DNA of 16,619 nt from Chloroflexota bacterium (GCA_026706395.1 JAPOYU010000011.1:1-16619); one strand, 5' to 3'; shown: positions 6,934-13,863, numbered from the stretch's first letter. The notes: a model not told the origin generated them from the letters alone. A program made the numbers and translations.

Positions 6934-7006
6934 ACGATGCAAAACGACGCAAAACGACGCAAAACGATGCGCGTAGCATGGCAAATAGATGCTCAAACGA
7001 CGCAAA
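6934..7006 (+). repeat. 10-bp tandem repeats, iteron-like
   Basis: Units of consensus ACGAYGCAAA follow each other without spacers at 6934-6943, 6944-6953 and 6954-6963, with a partial fourth (ACGATGC) at 6964-6970. An exact further copy, ACGACGCAAA, lies at 6997-7006, 33 bases after the start of the fourth. A 10-base period puts every copy on roughly the same face of the helix and 33 bases is about three turns, which suits cooperative binding of a regulator or initiator. Slippage in non-coding DNA is the plain alternative. Confidence 0.7.
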
Positions 7007-7194
7007 AGTTAAAGTAAATGACGGTTGCCAGCGCGCAATTCCCAGTGTCCAAGCCCTGGAATCCCCGGCACATTCCGCCGACTGCGGAGCAAGCCAGACA
7101 TGTCGAGTGCCGACAAACGAAGCGCGCGCTCGTCCGGCTCAATCAGCTCGATAGCACAAGTTCAACATCTATACAAATCAGAAAGGAGATGCCG

Positions 7195-7653
7195 ATGGCG
7201 AGTTTTCGCGCCGCTCTGTCACGGTTAGCCATGCTGAACGTGACCGGCATACACAAGAACTACGATCTCGATGAATTGCCCAATTCGCTCGGGCGCGCGC
7301 AACTGCCGGCGCTGCTGGTGCTGCCCATCGAACTGGAACGGGATCGCCTCTTTCAGCCGCGCGAAGAGGGCTTGGGCACAGCCGCCTTCAGTGGCGCCGC
7401 CAAGTCCATCAATTACCGCGTGACGCACCTGCTGCTGGCCGCGCCGACCGAGGCGGGCTTGGGCCTTCGCAGCTGCCTGCCGCGGCTGATCGAACTGATC
7501 GACAGCTACACCGCTGCCATCGCCGCCGATGTTACCCTGGCTGATACGCTGCTGGTTCCGGCGCGCGTGAGCGTCGAGCCGGGTAGTTTCACTTACGGCG
7601 ACCGCGACTTCTATGGCTGCGCCTTTCGGCATGCCTGGCTGCTCACAACGTAG
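7195..7653 (+). CDS. Small phage neck or tail-terminator-like protein (tentative)
   Basis: A 152-residue soluble protein. ATG 7195 is set by AAAGGAG with a 6-base spacer; an ATG at 7189 touches that site and is unlikely. The protein has an N-terminal helix (FRAALSRLAMLNVTG), a central LPALLVLPIELERDRLFQP strand region, then YRVTHLLLAAPT, a helix LPRLIELIDSYTAAIAAD and a final strand pair ending CAFRHAWLLTT. This alternation, the size, and the position directly before a hub-like tail protein recall tail-terminator or tail-completion proteins that cap the tail tube, but I do not recognise a specific family. Its stop overlaps the ribosome binding site of the next gene, so the two are co-translated. 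Function is inferred mainly from position. Confidence 0.6.
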   Translation: MASFRAALSRLAMLNVTGIHKNYDLDELPNSLGRAQLPALLVLPIELERDRLFQPREEGLGTAAFSGAAKSINYRVTHLLLAAPTEAGLGLRSCLPRLIELIDSYTAAIAADVTLADTLLVPARVSVEPGSFTYGDRDFYGCAFRHAWLLTT

Positions 7654-7664
7654 GAGGCGGACCT

Positions 7665-9179
7665 ATGACGATTCAATACAGCATTGCCGTAGATGGCGAT
7701 CGCGACGGTACGGCCGAGAATGAGATCAGCGGTCAGGTCATCGAGATGCGCTGGCGGCTTGGCATGCGGCGCGCCTACGACAGCATGGCGGAGATGAGTT
7801 GGGCCCGCATCACCGTAAACAACCCGACCGGCGCCTTTTCGCCCGAGCGCAATCTACTGACCAGCGGAACCCGCATCCGGATCCAAAGCATAGTCGACGG
7901 GGTTGCGCGGACGCATTTCACCGGCACAGTCAGCCATGTCGAGCCCGACGAAGGCGAGTGGAGCCGCAAGCTGGCGCTCATCCATCTGCATGACATGCAG
8001 GTCTGGCTGGAAAGCAGCCCGGCGCGCCTGCCGCCACAGATCGATGTGACCGCGGAAGAAGTGATTGAAGCGCTGCTGGCGCAGGCGGTCATAGTCCCGG
8101 CCGTCATCGCCGGCTACTGCCTGATCAATGTCGCCGGCTTCAACAGGATCGACAGCGTCAGCCTATTCCCGCCGCTGCGCCCGGAAATGCGCCTGCAAGC
8201 CGGGAAAACGCGCTTTGCCTACGTCGGCGACTGGTGGCGGGAATCGACGTCAATTCGGGCGGCAATCGGCGACATCGTGGCGAGCGAACGCGGCCGATTC
8301 TTCATCGATCGCCGAGGCGCGGCCGTATTCCTGAATCGACATCACACCCTCGTGCATGAAACCCTCGCCGCCGAATTCGACGACGATATGAGCGGCATGG
8401 CCTACAGCTACGGCGATCAACGCTTGAACAAGCTTACGCTGCAAATGTACCCGCGCGCGATTGGCGCCAGCGATACGCTGCTTTGGCAACTGCCGGCCGC
8501 CATGCGCATCGAGCCGCGATCCGAACTCGAGTTGACGCTGCCGCTGCGCGACGAACGCGGCGAGCCGATCGGCTTGCTGCAAGTCGACGCCTTGGACAGC
8601 CGCTTTATGTCAGCGGAAACCGGCGGCGTCGAAATAAGTCGAGACGCCTGGGCGGAGATTGCGCGGTCGGGCTCGTCATCAGCGGCGGTGCGCATCAGAA
8701 ACCGGATGCGCCAGGCAGTCTACCTGACGCGCCTGCGCCTTTTTGGCAAACCGCTCTACCGCGGCGACCCTTTGGAGATCGTTGTCGCCGACGGCGAAGG
8801 CATCTATCGATATGGGATCAGGCAGCTTTCGCTTGACCTGCCCGCCCTGTCTGATATCGCGACGGCGCAGGCTTTCGCCGAATACGAAGTGGCGCGGCGC
8901 AAGCATCCGCGCGGCCGGGTCGGCGCGCTAAGCACCAATGCCCGGGAGCGCCCGACAGCGGCGCTGAAGGCCGGCCTCTTCGACCGCATCCGTATCAGCG
9001 AGGCGCAAACGGGCCATAGCGGGCAGGACTACTTCATAATCGGCGAGGAGCACCACGTCGCCGCGGCGGGCAAGCGGCACACCGTAACCTGGACGATGGA
9101 GCCGGCTGATTCGACCCGCTTCGTCATCGTGAACGACAGCGTGATTGGCGACTCAAGCGAGGTCCTGGCGCCTTACTGA
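7665..9179 (+). CDS. Phage baseplate hub / tail protein (gpD-like)
   Basis: A 504-residue protein starting at ATG 7665 behind a perfect AGGAGG at 7652-7657. The first ~130 residues match the opening domain of phage tail hub proteins: a turn-rich start, SWARITVNNPTGAFSPERN, GTRIRIQSIVDG, THFTGTVSHVEPDEG and LALIHLHDMQVWLE, then VTAEEVIEALLAQA. This layout of an OB-like barrel with an aR-x-x-v-x-N-x-x-G-x-f motif is known from T4 gp27 and phage P2 gpD relatives, which form the trimeric hub at the tail tip. The C-terminal ~150 residues (DRIRISEAQTGHSGQDYFIIGEEHHVA) also fit such proteins, where tail segments rejoin to a beta domain. A tape measure gene normally lies upstream and is absent here. 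The exact subfamily is not certain. Confidence 0.75.
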   Translation: MTIQYSIAVDGDRDGTAENEISGQVIEMRWRLGMRRAYDSMAEMSWARITVNNPTGAFSPERNLLTSGTRIRIQSIVDGVARTHFTGTVSHVEPDEGEWSRKLALIHLHDMQVWLESSPARLPPQIDVTAEEVIEALLAQAVIVPAVIAGYCLINVAGFNRIDSVSLFPPLRPEMRLQAGKTRFAYVGDWWRESTSIRAAIGDIVASERGRFFIDRRGAAVFLNRHHTLVHETLAAEFDDDMSGMAYSYGDQRLNKLTLQMYPRAIGASDTLLWQLPAAMRIEPRSELELTLPLRDERGEPIGLLQVDALDSRFMSAETGGVEISRDAWAEIARSGSSSAAVRIRNRMRQAVYLTRLRLFGKPLYRGDPLEIVVADGEGIYRYGIRQLSLDLPALSDIATAQAFAEYEVARRKHPRGRVGALSTNARERPTAALKAGLFDRIRISEAQTGHSGQDYFIIGEEHHVAAAGKRHTVTWTMEPADSTRFVIVNDSVIGDSSEVLAPY

Positions 9180-9292
9180 CCTTGCGCCAACCCAGCCGAG
9201 TTGAGAGCGAAAGCATCCGGCGGCCCCGGCGCTTCTATCGCAATACCGGCCATCCATATATGATAGATGAGAGGCGACGAAAAAGTGCCGAC

Positions 9293-9334
9293 AAAGTACG
9301 GAAAAAGCCGGAACCGGTATGAAAAAGTACGGAA
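9293..9334 (+). repeat. 11-bp direct repeat upstream of the membrane-protein pair
   Basis: AAAGTACGGAA occurs at 9293-9303 and again at 9324-9334, 31 bases apart (about three helical turns), in the spacer ahead of the gene at 9357. It could be a pair of regulator sites or a local duplication within a slightly longer gene start. The spacer 9180-9356 holds nothing else I can support. Confidence 0.45.
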
Positions 9335-9356
9335 CGAGGGTGAAGAAAGTAAGGTC

Positions 9357-9737
9357 ATGCTGCGCTTCCTCCGCTCGCTAACTCTGGGTTTGCTGCTGGG
9401 CGCGCTTGTCGGGATTTACTTCGGCTGGGTACTGTTCCCGGCCGAATCCCGCCGCAGCCGCCTAAGCGACCTGTCCCCGCCCTATCGCGACGAATACAGC
9501 GTCATGGTGGCGGCAGGTTACGTCAGCGACGCAGATCCACAAGCCGCCATCGCGCGGATCAGCCGTCTCGCCAGCGAAGATGTTCCGGGCGCCCTGCGGG
9601 ACACAACCGAAAGGATCATCCTCACCTCGTCTCGCGATCTGGACGACATCGCCTTGCTGGTCCACCTGGCTGAGGGACTTGGGCAATCAACTGAGGCGAT
9701 GCAGCCCTTTCTGGGCGTACACCGGGAGCGGGCATGA
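9357..9737 (+). CDS. Single-pass membrane-anchored protein, first of a pair
   Basis: A 126-residue protein with an N-terminal membrane helix (LRSLTLGLLLGALVGIYFGWVLFP, about 3-26) followed by a soluble helical part. It has no lipobox and no clear cleavage site, so it is probably anchored with its bulk outside the cytoplasm. The segment LSPPYRDEYSVMVAAGYVSDADPQAAIARISRLA (about 36-69) looks like a TPR-like helical pair tracking repeated units. ATG 9357 has only a close AAGG; an in-frame ATG at 9267 would add 30 charged residues before the helix, so the start is uncertain. Its stop overlaps the next ATG as ATGA. The two proteins share the same layout, and probably descend from a duplication or form a complex. 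Function unknown. Confidence 0.7.
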   Translation: MLRFLRSLTLGLLLGALVGIYFGWVLFPAESRRSRLSDLSPPYRDEYSVMVAAGYVSDADPQAAIARISRLASEDVPGALRDTTERIILTSSRDLDDIALLVHLAEGLGQSTEAMQPFLGVHRERA

Positions 9738-10639
9738 GACAGCGCGACTTGCGACCACAACCCGCGAAGGTCACTCGCGCTGCTGAGCCTGGCGCCGTAT
9801 CCTATTGGGTTTTTGCGCTAGGTCTGATTTTGGGATTGGTCCTCGGCATCAGCTTCACCAGGGTTTACGGTCCTTGGCAGCGGGGGAATGCCGAACCCTG
9901 GCAGCTCCGCCCGGAGGATCGCCATCATTATATGATGGCCATCGCGCTGGAATACGCGCATAGCAGCGACACGGCCGGGGCAATTGAGAAACTGATTGCG
10001 CTGCGGCCGGATGGCGATCCTCTGGCGGTCCTCGCCGAAGCCGCCTGCGCGCTCGGCAGCCGCGGTTACCTGGGCAGCGCGGGCGGCATCCACGCGGTGC
10101 GGAGCGCCGTCAAGCTCTATGCCGCGCAGGGCCGGGAGGGCTGCGCCGAACTATTGCTGCCGGCTGAAGTCACGGAAACGCCGGCCCCGGTCAAGGTCGC
10201 GCAAGCGCCGGCCGACCTGCGCCCGACGCTACTCCCTACCAAAGTCCCGCTGCAAGACACCCTGCTGGCGACGCCCACCCCGCGTTACCGCCCCGACTTG
10301 CCGGAGCGGCGCGACTTTGAGGTGCTGTCGGTTCGCTCATTCTGTGATTTGAAGCGTCCGGCGCTCATCGAAGTTTATGTGGTCGATTATCTGGGGCGGG
10401 GCATACCCGGTCAGCGGATCCGAGTGCGCTGGGGCGAGCGGGAGGACATTTTCCTCAGTGGATTGAAAGCCGAACGAGGCGACGCTTACGCCGACTTCCA
10501 GATGGAAGAGGGCGTTGATTACGCGATTGATATGGCCGGCGCAAACGGCGGTCAGGGCACGAGCTTGAGCACCGGCAATTGTTACAGCGAGAATCGCCGC
10601 TCGCTGAAGTCCTACCGCGTGACCTTCGTCGAGCGATGA
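9734..10639 (+). CDS. Membrane-anchored protein with TPR-like region and C-terminal beta domain, second of a pair
   Basis: A 301-residue protein. A short cytoplasmic tail (~22 residues, basic) precedes a membrane helix (YWVFALGLILGLVLGISF, about 24-41). Next, about 58-130, comes LRPEDRHHYMMAIALEYAHSSDTAGAIEKLIAL, which mirrors the corresponding region of the preceding protein (both read x-x-Y-x-x-x-V/A-A-x-x-Y, then D, then a helix of small residues). A proline- and threonine-rich linker at about 135-190 (TPAP, LLPTKVP, TPTP) leads to a beta domain at about 195-301 with VDYLGRGIPGQRIRVRWGE and two cysteines (FCDLKRP and GNCYSEN) that could form a disulfide outside the membrane. The domain resembles transthyretin/carboxypeptidase-regulatory-like folds, with no catalytic motif. 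Its role is unknown. Confidence 0.72.
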   Translation: MRQRDLRPQPAKVTRAAEPGAVSYWVFALGLILGLVLGISFTRVYGPWQRGNAEPWQLRPEDRHHYMMAIALEYAHSSDTAGAIEKLIALRPDGDPLAVLAEAACALGSRGYLGSAGGIHAVRSAVKLYAAQGREGCAELLLPAEVTETPAPVKVAQAPADLRPTLLPTKVPLQDTLLATPTPRYRPDLPERRDFEVLSVRSFCDLKRPALIEVYVVDYLGRGIPGQRIRVRWGEREDIFLSGLKAERGDAYADFQMEEGVDYAIDMAGANGGQGTSLSTGNCYSENRRSLKSYRVTFVER

Positions 10640-10640
10640 T

Positions 10641-10667
10641 GGACCTGCCAGGGCAGCGCCCTGGTCC
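10641..10667 (+). terminator. Strong hairpin after the membrane-protein pair
   Basis: CCAGGGC (10648-10654) pairs with GCCCTGG (10658-10664) across AGC, with outer GGA/TCC pairing around a small bulge. It begins just after the stop at 10639. No T tract follows, so it is a hairpin terminator candidate at best, possibly RNA-stabilising. Confidence 0.4.
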
Positions 10668-10756
10668 AGCTTAATGGCGCAATCCAGCCGGCCTGAACGC
10701 AACCAAAGACCGCATTTTTCGTATGAGAATTAGCGCGTCAGTATAGAACAGGTTTG

Positions 10757-11119
10757 ATGGAAATGGATAAGCAGGAAAAAGCCTCGCAAGTCGGGACCGG
10801 CATATTCTTCGTTGGCCTTGGCTTATTGTTCGTCACGGGTTGGTGGTGGCCCGGCATCATGTTTGTCATCGCGGCATCGATGCTCGCGCGCGTCATGGCC
10901 GCCGGCGAGCGCTGGCAATCGGCGACCGGCGCCTTCTGGCTGATCGGCATCGGCGTCGTTTTCGGCATCCCCGGTCTCATCGGCGATATCGCTGGCGCGT
11001 TCTGGCAAGTCTTCCCACTTATACTCATCGGCATCGGCTTGTTTATGCTCTTCGGCGGCAAGTACCGCCCGAACGTCAACGGCAAACGCAAGAACGACGA
11101 CGATATCCATCACGTTTAA
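10757..11119 (+). CDS. Small multi-pass membrane protein, LiaI/LiaF-like transmembrane region
   Basis: A 120-residue protein with a charged N-terminus, then membrane helices at about 13-28 (GTGIFFVGLGLLFVTG), 32-46, 58-75 (FWLIGIGVVFGIPGLIG) and 84-99 (FPLILIGIGLFMLFGG), ending in a charged tail with a short acidic run. The glycine-rich double helices with intervening WWWPG and FPLILIGIGL resemble the LiaI/LiaF-like transmembrane domain (DUF5668 type), often found alone or attached to envelope-stress regulators. AACAGG lies just upstream of ATG 10757; ATG 10763 is an equally spaced alternative. No DNA-binding or kinase domain is visible nearby, so a signalling partner cannot be named. Confidence 0.7.
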   Translation: MEMDKQEKASQVGTGIFFVGLGLLFVTGWWWPGIMFVIAASMLARVMAAGERWQSATGAFWLIGIGVVFGIPGLIGDIAGAFWQVFPLILIGIGLFMLFGGKYRPNVNGKRKNDDDIHHV

Positions 11120-11131
11120 GGCGCGGGAATA

Positions 11132-11159
11132 TTGACATTCGACCTGCCGGGCTTATACT
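11132..11159 (+). promoter_or_regulatory. Promoter of tRNA-Leu
   Basis: A perfect -35 TTGACA (11132-11137) and a -10 TATACT (11154-11159) are separated by 16 bases and end 9 bases before the tRNA. This is the best sigma-70-like promoter in the window, as expected for a stable RNA. Confidence 0.8.
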
Positions 11160-11168
11160 CATCCCTGA

Positions 11169-11251
11169 GGCGGGATGGTGGAATGGCAGACACGGGCGCC
11201 TTAAAAGCGCCTGCCCGGAAGGGCGTGAGGGTTCGAGCCCCTCTCCCGCTA
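11169..11251 (+). tRNA. tRNA-Leu (anticodon UAA)
   Basis: The 83-base sequence folds as a class II tRNA. The acceptor GGCGGGA pairs with TCCCGCT with a 1-72 G-T pair like other leucine tRNAs, and discriminator A follows. The TGGTGGAAT start of the D-arm is typical of leucine. The anticodon stem GGCGC/GCGCC encloses CTTAAAA, giving anticodon TAA. A variable arm (CCCGGAAGGGC in outline) is present. The T-stem GAGGG/CCCTC encloses TTCGAGC. The CCA end is not encoded. It reads UUA codons, which should be rare in this GC-rich genome. Confidence 0.95.
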
Positions 11252-11444
11252 TATGTCGCGCCTGCTCTTGACTTTCAGAAGCCTTAACAGATTGGATGAG
11301 TTGAGGTTTTGCGATCTTGTAGCAAGAAGACAAGATACTGCACGCGCAGGGACCGCCAAGGGATTATTGCGCCTGCTCTCAACTCGCGTTAACATAAGAA
11401 GTCTAGGTTTGGTTGCAACCAGCCGCAGTACAAGGAGCCGCATC
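11252..11444. other. Spacer between tRNA-Leu and the toxin-antitoxin pair, with palindromes
   Basis: No gene is supported. It holds an inverted repeat, ATCTTGT/ACAAGAT (11314-11320 and 11330-11336), a 10-base perfect palindrome GGTTGCAACC (11411-11420) 24 bases before the antitoxin ATG, and an 11-bp direct repeat GCGCCTGCTCT (11258-11268 and 11369-11379). The palindrome nearest the start is a good candidate for the operator through which antitoxins repress their own operon. I see no convincing -35/-10 pair. Confidence 0.45.
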
Positions 11445-11657
11445 ATGGCAGCAGAAGCAGTTAATCCGCGAGGGTCTTCCCGCTCACTTCCTCATACCAA
11501 GCCTACACGCTCCCGTCAAACCTTGACGCCGGAAGAGACCTTTCTCGATGATATCCGTGTCAGCCTGCAGGAAATCGAGGATGGCCATGTCTTGGATAGC
11601 AAGCAGCGAATTCGTGAACTGCGAGCGGAATTAGAGCATGCCAAGGACGATTGTTAG
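11445..11657 (+). CDS. Probable antitoxin of a RelE/ParE-type toxin-antitoxin pair
   Basis: A 70-residue protein starting at ATG 11445 with AAGGAG 7 bases upstream. The first ~27 residues are basic and low in structure (SRSLPHTKPTRSRQT). The rest is acidic and helical (ETFLDDIRVSLQEIEDG, then SKQRIRELRAELEHAKDDC), as expected of the part that wraps a toxin. I do not recognise a specific antitoxin family or a clear DNA-binding motif; the assignment rests on size, charge pattern and the 20-base overlap with the toxin gene that follows. It would neutralise the toxin and probably repress the operon. An upstream in-frame extension to 11253 lacks a ribosome binding site and I leave it out. Confidence 0.7.
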   Translation: MAAEAVNPRGSSRSLPHTKPTRSRQTLTPEETFLDDIRVSLQEIEDGHVLDSKQRIRELRAELEHAKDDC

Positions 11658-11970
11658 GCAGACCAGGCGCTTCGACAATCGGCTTGGAAAATTGGCGCGG
11701 AAGTATCCGCAAGTACTCGACGAACTAGACAATCTAATTGAGGAGCTTGAGCAGGGCAACCGCCCGGGCACCCGGTACCGCCGCGTGGGCGATGTGGTCT
11801 ATCGCGTACGCTTGGTCAACCGATCGGCTCGCACCGGTAAACGCGGCGGCTTCCGCATTGCATATCACGTTGGCGGTGAACATACAATTACTCTGATGGC
11901 GATATGCGCCAGAAGCGAGTGTCGAGACCTCGACGAAACGCGGATTCGACGTTTCTTGAGCGAACTCTGA
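11638..11970 (+). CDS. RelE/ParE superfamily toxin
   Basis: A 110-residue basic protein overlapping the antitoxin gene by 20 bases. It follows the RelE-superfamily plan: an N-terminal helical hairpin (RRFDNRLGKLARKYPQVLDELDNLIEELEQG, about 9-39), then GTRYRRVGDVVYRVRLVNRS, and the hallmark GKRGGFRIAYHV (about 67-78) of the chromosomal mRNA-interferase branch. The last part, ITLMAICARSECRDLDETRIRRFL, matches the usual C-terminal strand and helix. Members cleave mRNA on the ribosome, or poison gyrase in the ParE branch. The basic GGFR segment fits RNA-binding, but which activity applies is not decided by sequence. The gene ends 18 bases from the convergent ABC gene, and it is complete, so the pair may be active. 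It sits by a tRNA gene, a common landing site of mobile DNA. Confidence 0.85.
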   Translation: MPRTIVRQTRRFDNRLGKLARKYPQVLDELDNLIEELEQGNRPGTRYRRVGDVVYRVRLVNRSARTGKRGGFRIAYHVGGEHTITLMAICARSECRDLDETRIRRFLSEL

Positions 11971-11988
11971 AGTGTCTCACGACCACCA

Positions 11989-13725
11989 TCACCGCGCCAA
12001 CTGTAAGTTGTGCAAGCGCGCGTATATCCCGTCCGACTCTAATAGCTGGTCGTGTGTGCCCTGCTCGCAGATGCCGTCCTCGGTCAGGACCAGAATGCGG
12101 TCGGCATTGCGGATCGTCGACAGGCGGTGGGCGATGACAAGCGTGGTGCGATTCTCGATCAAGCGCTCTAGCGACCCCTGCACGACTCGCTCGCTCTCAT
12201 TATCGAGCGCGCTGGTGGCTTCATCGAGGATGATCAACGGCGGATCTTTCAAAAACAAGCGAGCGATGCTGAGGCGCTGCCGCTGGCCCGCCGAGAGCTT
12301 GATGCCGCGCTGCCCGATTTCGCTGTCGTAGCCCAGTGGAAGCGCCATGATGAAGTCATGCGCGTTCGCTTGCTTCGCCGCCGCCACGATCTCGCCGCGG
12401 TCCGCATCCAGCTTGCCGTAGCGGATGTTCTCGGCGACGGTCGCCCCGAAGAGATAGACATCCTGATCGACAGTGCCGATGTTCCGGCGCAGGGAGGCCA
12501 GGCTGTACTCGCGAATGTCCACGCCGTCGAGAGTGATCCGCCCGCCGGTAACATCGTAGAAGCGCGGGATCAATGTGCCCAATGTCGTCTTGCCAACGCC
12601 CGAAGCGCCGACCAGCGCCACATATTCGCCGACTGCGATGCGCAGCGACAAGTCGCGAAAGACCGTGCCATATTCGTCGCGGTAGGTGAAGGTGACATTC
12701 CGCAGCTCCAGTTCACCGCGAAGGCGCGCCGGCGTCAAGGCATCGCGCGGCTCCTGGATCGCGGGCGGCAACTCGAGCATGTCCATGAAGCGCTGGAAGC
12801 CGGTTATGCCTTCCTGATACCAGCGAGCGAAATTGACCAGCCGCCTGATCGGCTCGATCAGAATGCCGACGTAAAGCAGAAACGTGATCAGGTCCGGCAA
12901 GTCCAGCGCGGCATGGACGATGGCGACGGCGCCGAAGACCACCACCACGATTGTCATCAGTTGCGTGAAAGCATCCATGCCGCCGTAAAACAATCCCTCG
13001 CTCTTGTATTCGAGTCGGCGACTCTCGACGAAGCGCGCATTCGCCTCATCGAACTTCGCCTGCTCCAGGGCCTCATTGGCGAAAGACTGCACGACCCGTA
13101 TGCCCGCCAGCGAGTCTTCTATCTGCGCATTGACCTCGGCTACGCGTTCCTTGCTCAAACGCATAGCGCGATTCATCTTTCGATTGAAATGCAATGCGTA
13201 AATGAACATTAGCGGCAGGAAGACAAGGATTATCAGGCTAAGAGCCGGGTTGATGGCGAGCGTAATCAGGAAGACGCCGACAAACTTGAGTATGCCCAGG
13301 AACAGATCTTCCGGACCATGATGCGCCAGCTCCGATATGGCGAATAGATCGTTGGTGATGCGCGACATCAGTGTGCCCGTCTTTCGGTCGTCAAAAAAAC
13401 TGAATGAGAGCCTCTGTAGATGCGCAAAAAGTTCACGCCGCATGTCGCTCTCCATCATCGCGCCCATCATGTGCCCCTTGTAATCGACAAAGAGATTGCA
13501 GAGGGTGTGCGCCAGGACCAGCGCCAGCATAATCGCCGCCATCAGAGCGATGTCCCGCAGTTGATTTGCCGCGCCGGCGTCGAGCAAGTTCTGCGTGATA
13601 TAGCGGACGCAGAGCGGCAGGATCAGCGTAATCGCCGAGATGATGAAGGCGCAGAAAAGATCCAGCGCCAGCAAGCCCAGATACGGGCGATAGAAAGACA
13701 GAAATTTCTTGGCGCGAAGGCTCAC
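11989..13725 (-). CDS. Type I ABC exporter, fused membrane and ATPase domains
   Basis: A 578-residue half-transporter of the MsbA/LmrA-like exporter group, which dimerises to export lipids or hydrophobic drugs. The membrane domain occupies about 1-330, with helices starting at about 17, 58, 135, 160, 252 and 275, and the coupling-helix region FFDDRKTGTLMSRITND (about 110-126). The ATPase domain has Walker A GASGVGKT (373-380), the Q-loop glutamine at 421, signature LSAGQ (477-481, a common variant of LSGGQ), Walker B LIILDE (497-502) and the switch histidine 533. All key residues are intact. The start is GTG 13725 with AGGA seven bases upstream. An extended -10 lies at 13764-13756. It is divergent from the nuclease gene across a 138-base spacer. 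Confidence 0.92.
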   Translation of the reverse strand: MSLRAKKFLSFYRPYLGLLALDLFCAFIISAITLILPLCVRYITQNLLDAGAANQLRDIALMAAIMLALVLAHTLCNLFVDYKGHMMGAMMESDMRRELFAHLQRLSFSFFDDRKTGTLMSRITNDLFAISELAHHGPEDLFLGILKFVGVFLITLAINPALSLIILVFLPLMFIYALHFNRKMNRAMRLSKERVAEVNAQIEDSLAGIRVVQSFANEALEQAKFDEANARFVESRRLEYKSEGLFYGGMDAFTQLMTIVVVVFGAVAIVHAALDLPDLITFLLYVGILIEPIRRLVNFARWYQEGITGFQRFMDMLELPPAIQEPRDALTPARLRGELELRNVTFTYRDEYGTVFRDLSLRIAVGEYVALVGASGVGKTTLGTLIPRFYDVTGGRITLDGVDIREYSLASLRRNIGTVDQDVYLFGATVAENIRYGKLDADRGEIVAAAKQANAHDFIMALPLGYDSEIGQRGIKLSAGQRQRLSIARLFLKDPPLIILDEATSALDNESERVVQGSLERLIENRTTLVIAHRLSTIRNADRILVLTEDGICEQGTHDQLLESDGIYARLHNLQLAR

Positions 13726-13755
13726 GCGAACGATCCTCGCAATATTCCGCAGCCG

Positions 13756-13764
13756 ATTATACCA
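13756..13764 (-). promoter_or_regulatory. Extended -10 promoter of the ABC exporter
   Basis: TGGTATAAT reads leftwards here, a perfect extended -10. Transcription would start near 13749, about 24 bases before the GTG. No clear -35 is seen at the usual distance, consistent with an extended -10 promoter. Confidence 0.6.
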
Positions 13765-13810
13765 GCAGCGAATCTGGCTCGTGGCCAGAATAGCACATTT
13801 GTACTATATA

Positions 13811-13819
13811 TGGTATAGT
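13811..13819 (+). promoter_or_regulatory. Extended -10 promoter of the nuclease lipoprotein gene
   Basis: TGGTATAGT lies 44 bases upstream of ATG 13864, in an AT-rich pocket. No good -35 is at the usual distance. It is the rightward partner of the divergent promoter at 13756-13764 and matches the cassette promoter motif at 1549-1557. Confidence 0.55.
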
Positions 13820-13863
13820 TAGAGACATAGTGCAATGGTTCACTAACGGGAGCGAGTGACAAG

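Larger units (their letters stand above)
6709..7194. other. 486-base intergenic region between the TipAS and tail genes
   Basis: No convincing gene is present. It holds the terminator-like hairpin at 6735-6768, the 10-bp tandem repeats at 6934-6973 with an isolated copy at 6997-7006, and the ribosome binding site for the next gene (AAAGGAG at 7182-7188). Open frames crossing it (for example 6891-7154 and the upstream extension of the tail gene from 7018) lack ribosome binding sites and have erratic composition. TATACA at 7170-7175 could be a -10, but no matching -35 is visible. The region may be a decayed phage gene or a control region. Confidence 0.6.

Noticed and set aside
6934..6970. CRISPR array
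   Set aside because: The units are 10 bases and adjoin directly, with no spacers.
6163..7005. Long open frame antisense to the TipAS gene
   Set aside because: It covers a well-supported gene and its terminator region, with no family features or ribosome site.
6891..7154. Open frame across the 10-bp repeats
   Set aside because: Its product is a translation of the repeats and of non-coding sequence, and overlaps other frames; no ribosome site.
11169..11251. tRNA 3' end as an attachment site for the phage locus
   Set aside because: I found no second copy of the T-arm/acceptor sequence in the window, and no integrase gene is present, so no att pair can be supported.
11253..11444. N-terminal extension of the antitoxin
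   Set aside because: It has no ribosome site and contains the palindromes, whereas ATG 11445 has a good AAGGAG.
11972..12331. Histidine/cysteine-rich frame resembling a small zinc protein
   Set aside because: It overlaps the 3' end of the ABC exporter on the opposite strand. Its CxxC pairs arise from the complement of the exporter's last codons and linker.
12358..13212. Long open frame antisense to the ABC exporter
   Set aside because: It is a shadow of the exporter, whose motifs are complete on the other strand.
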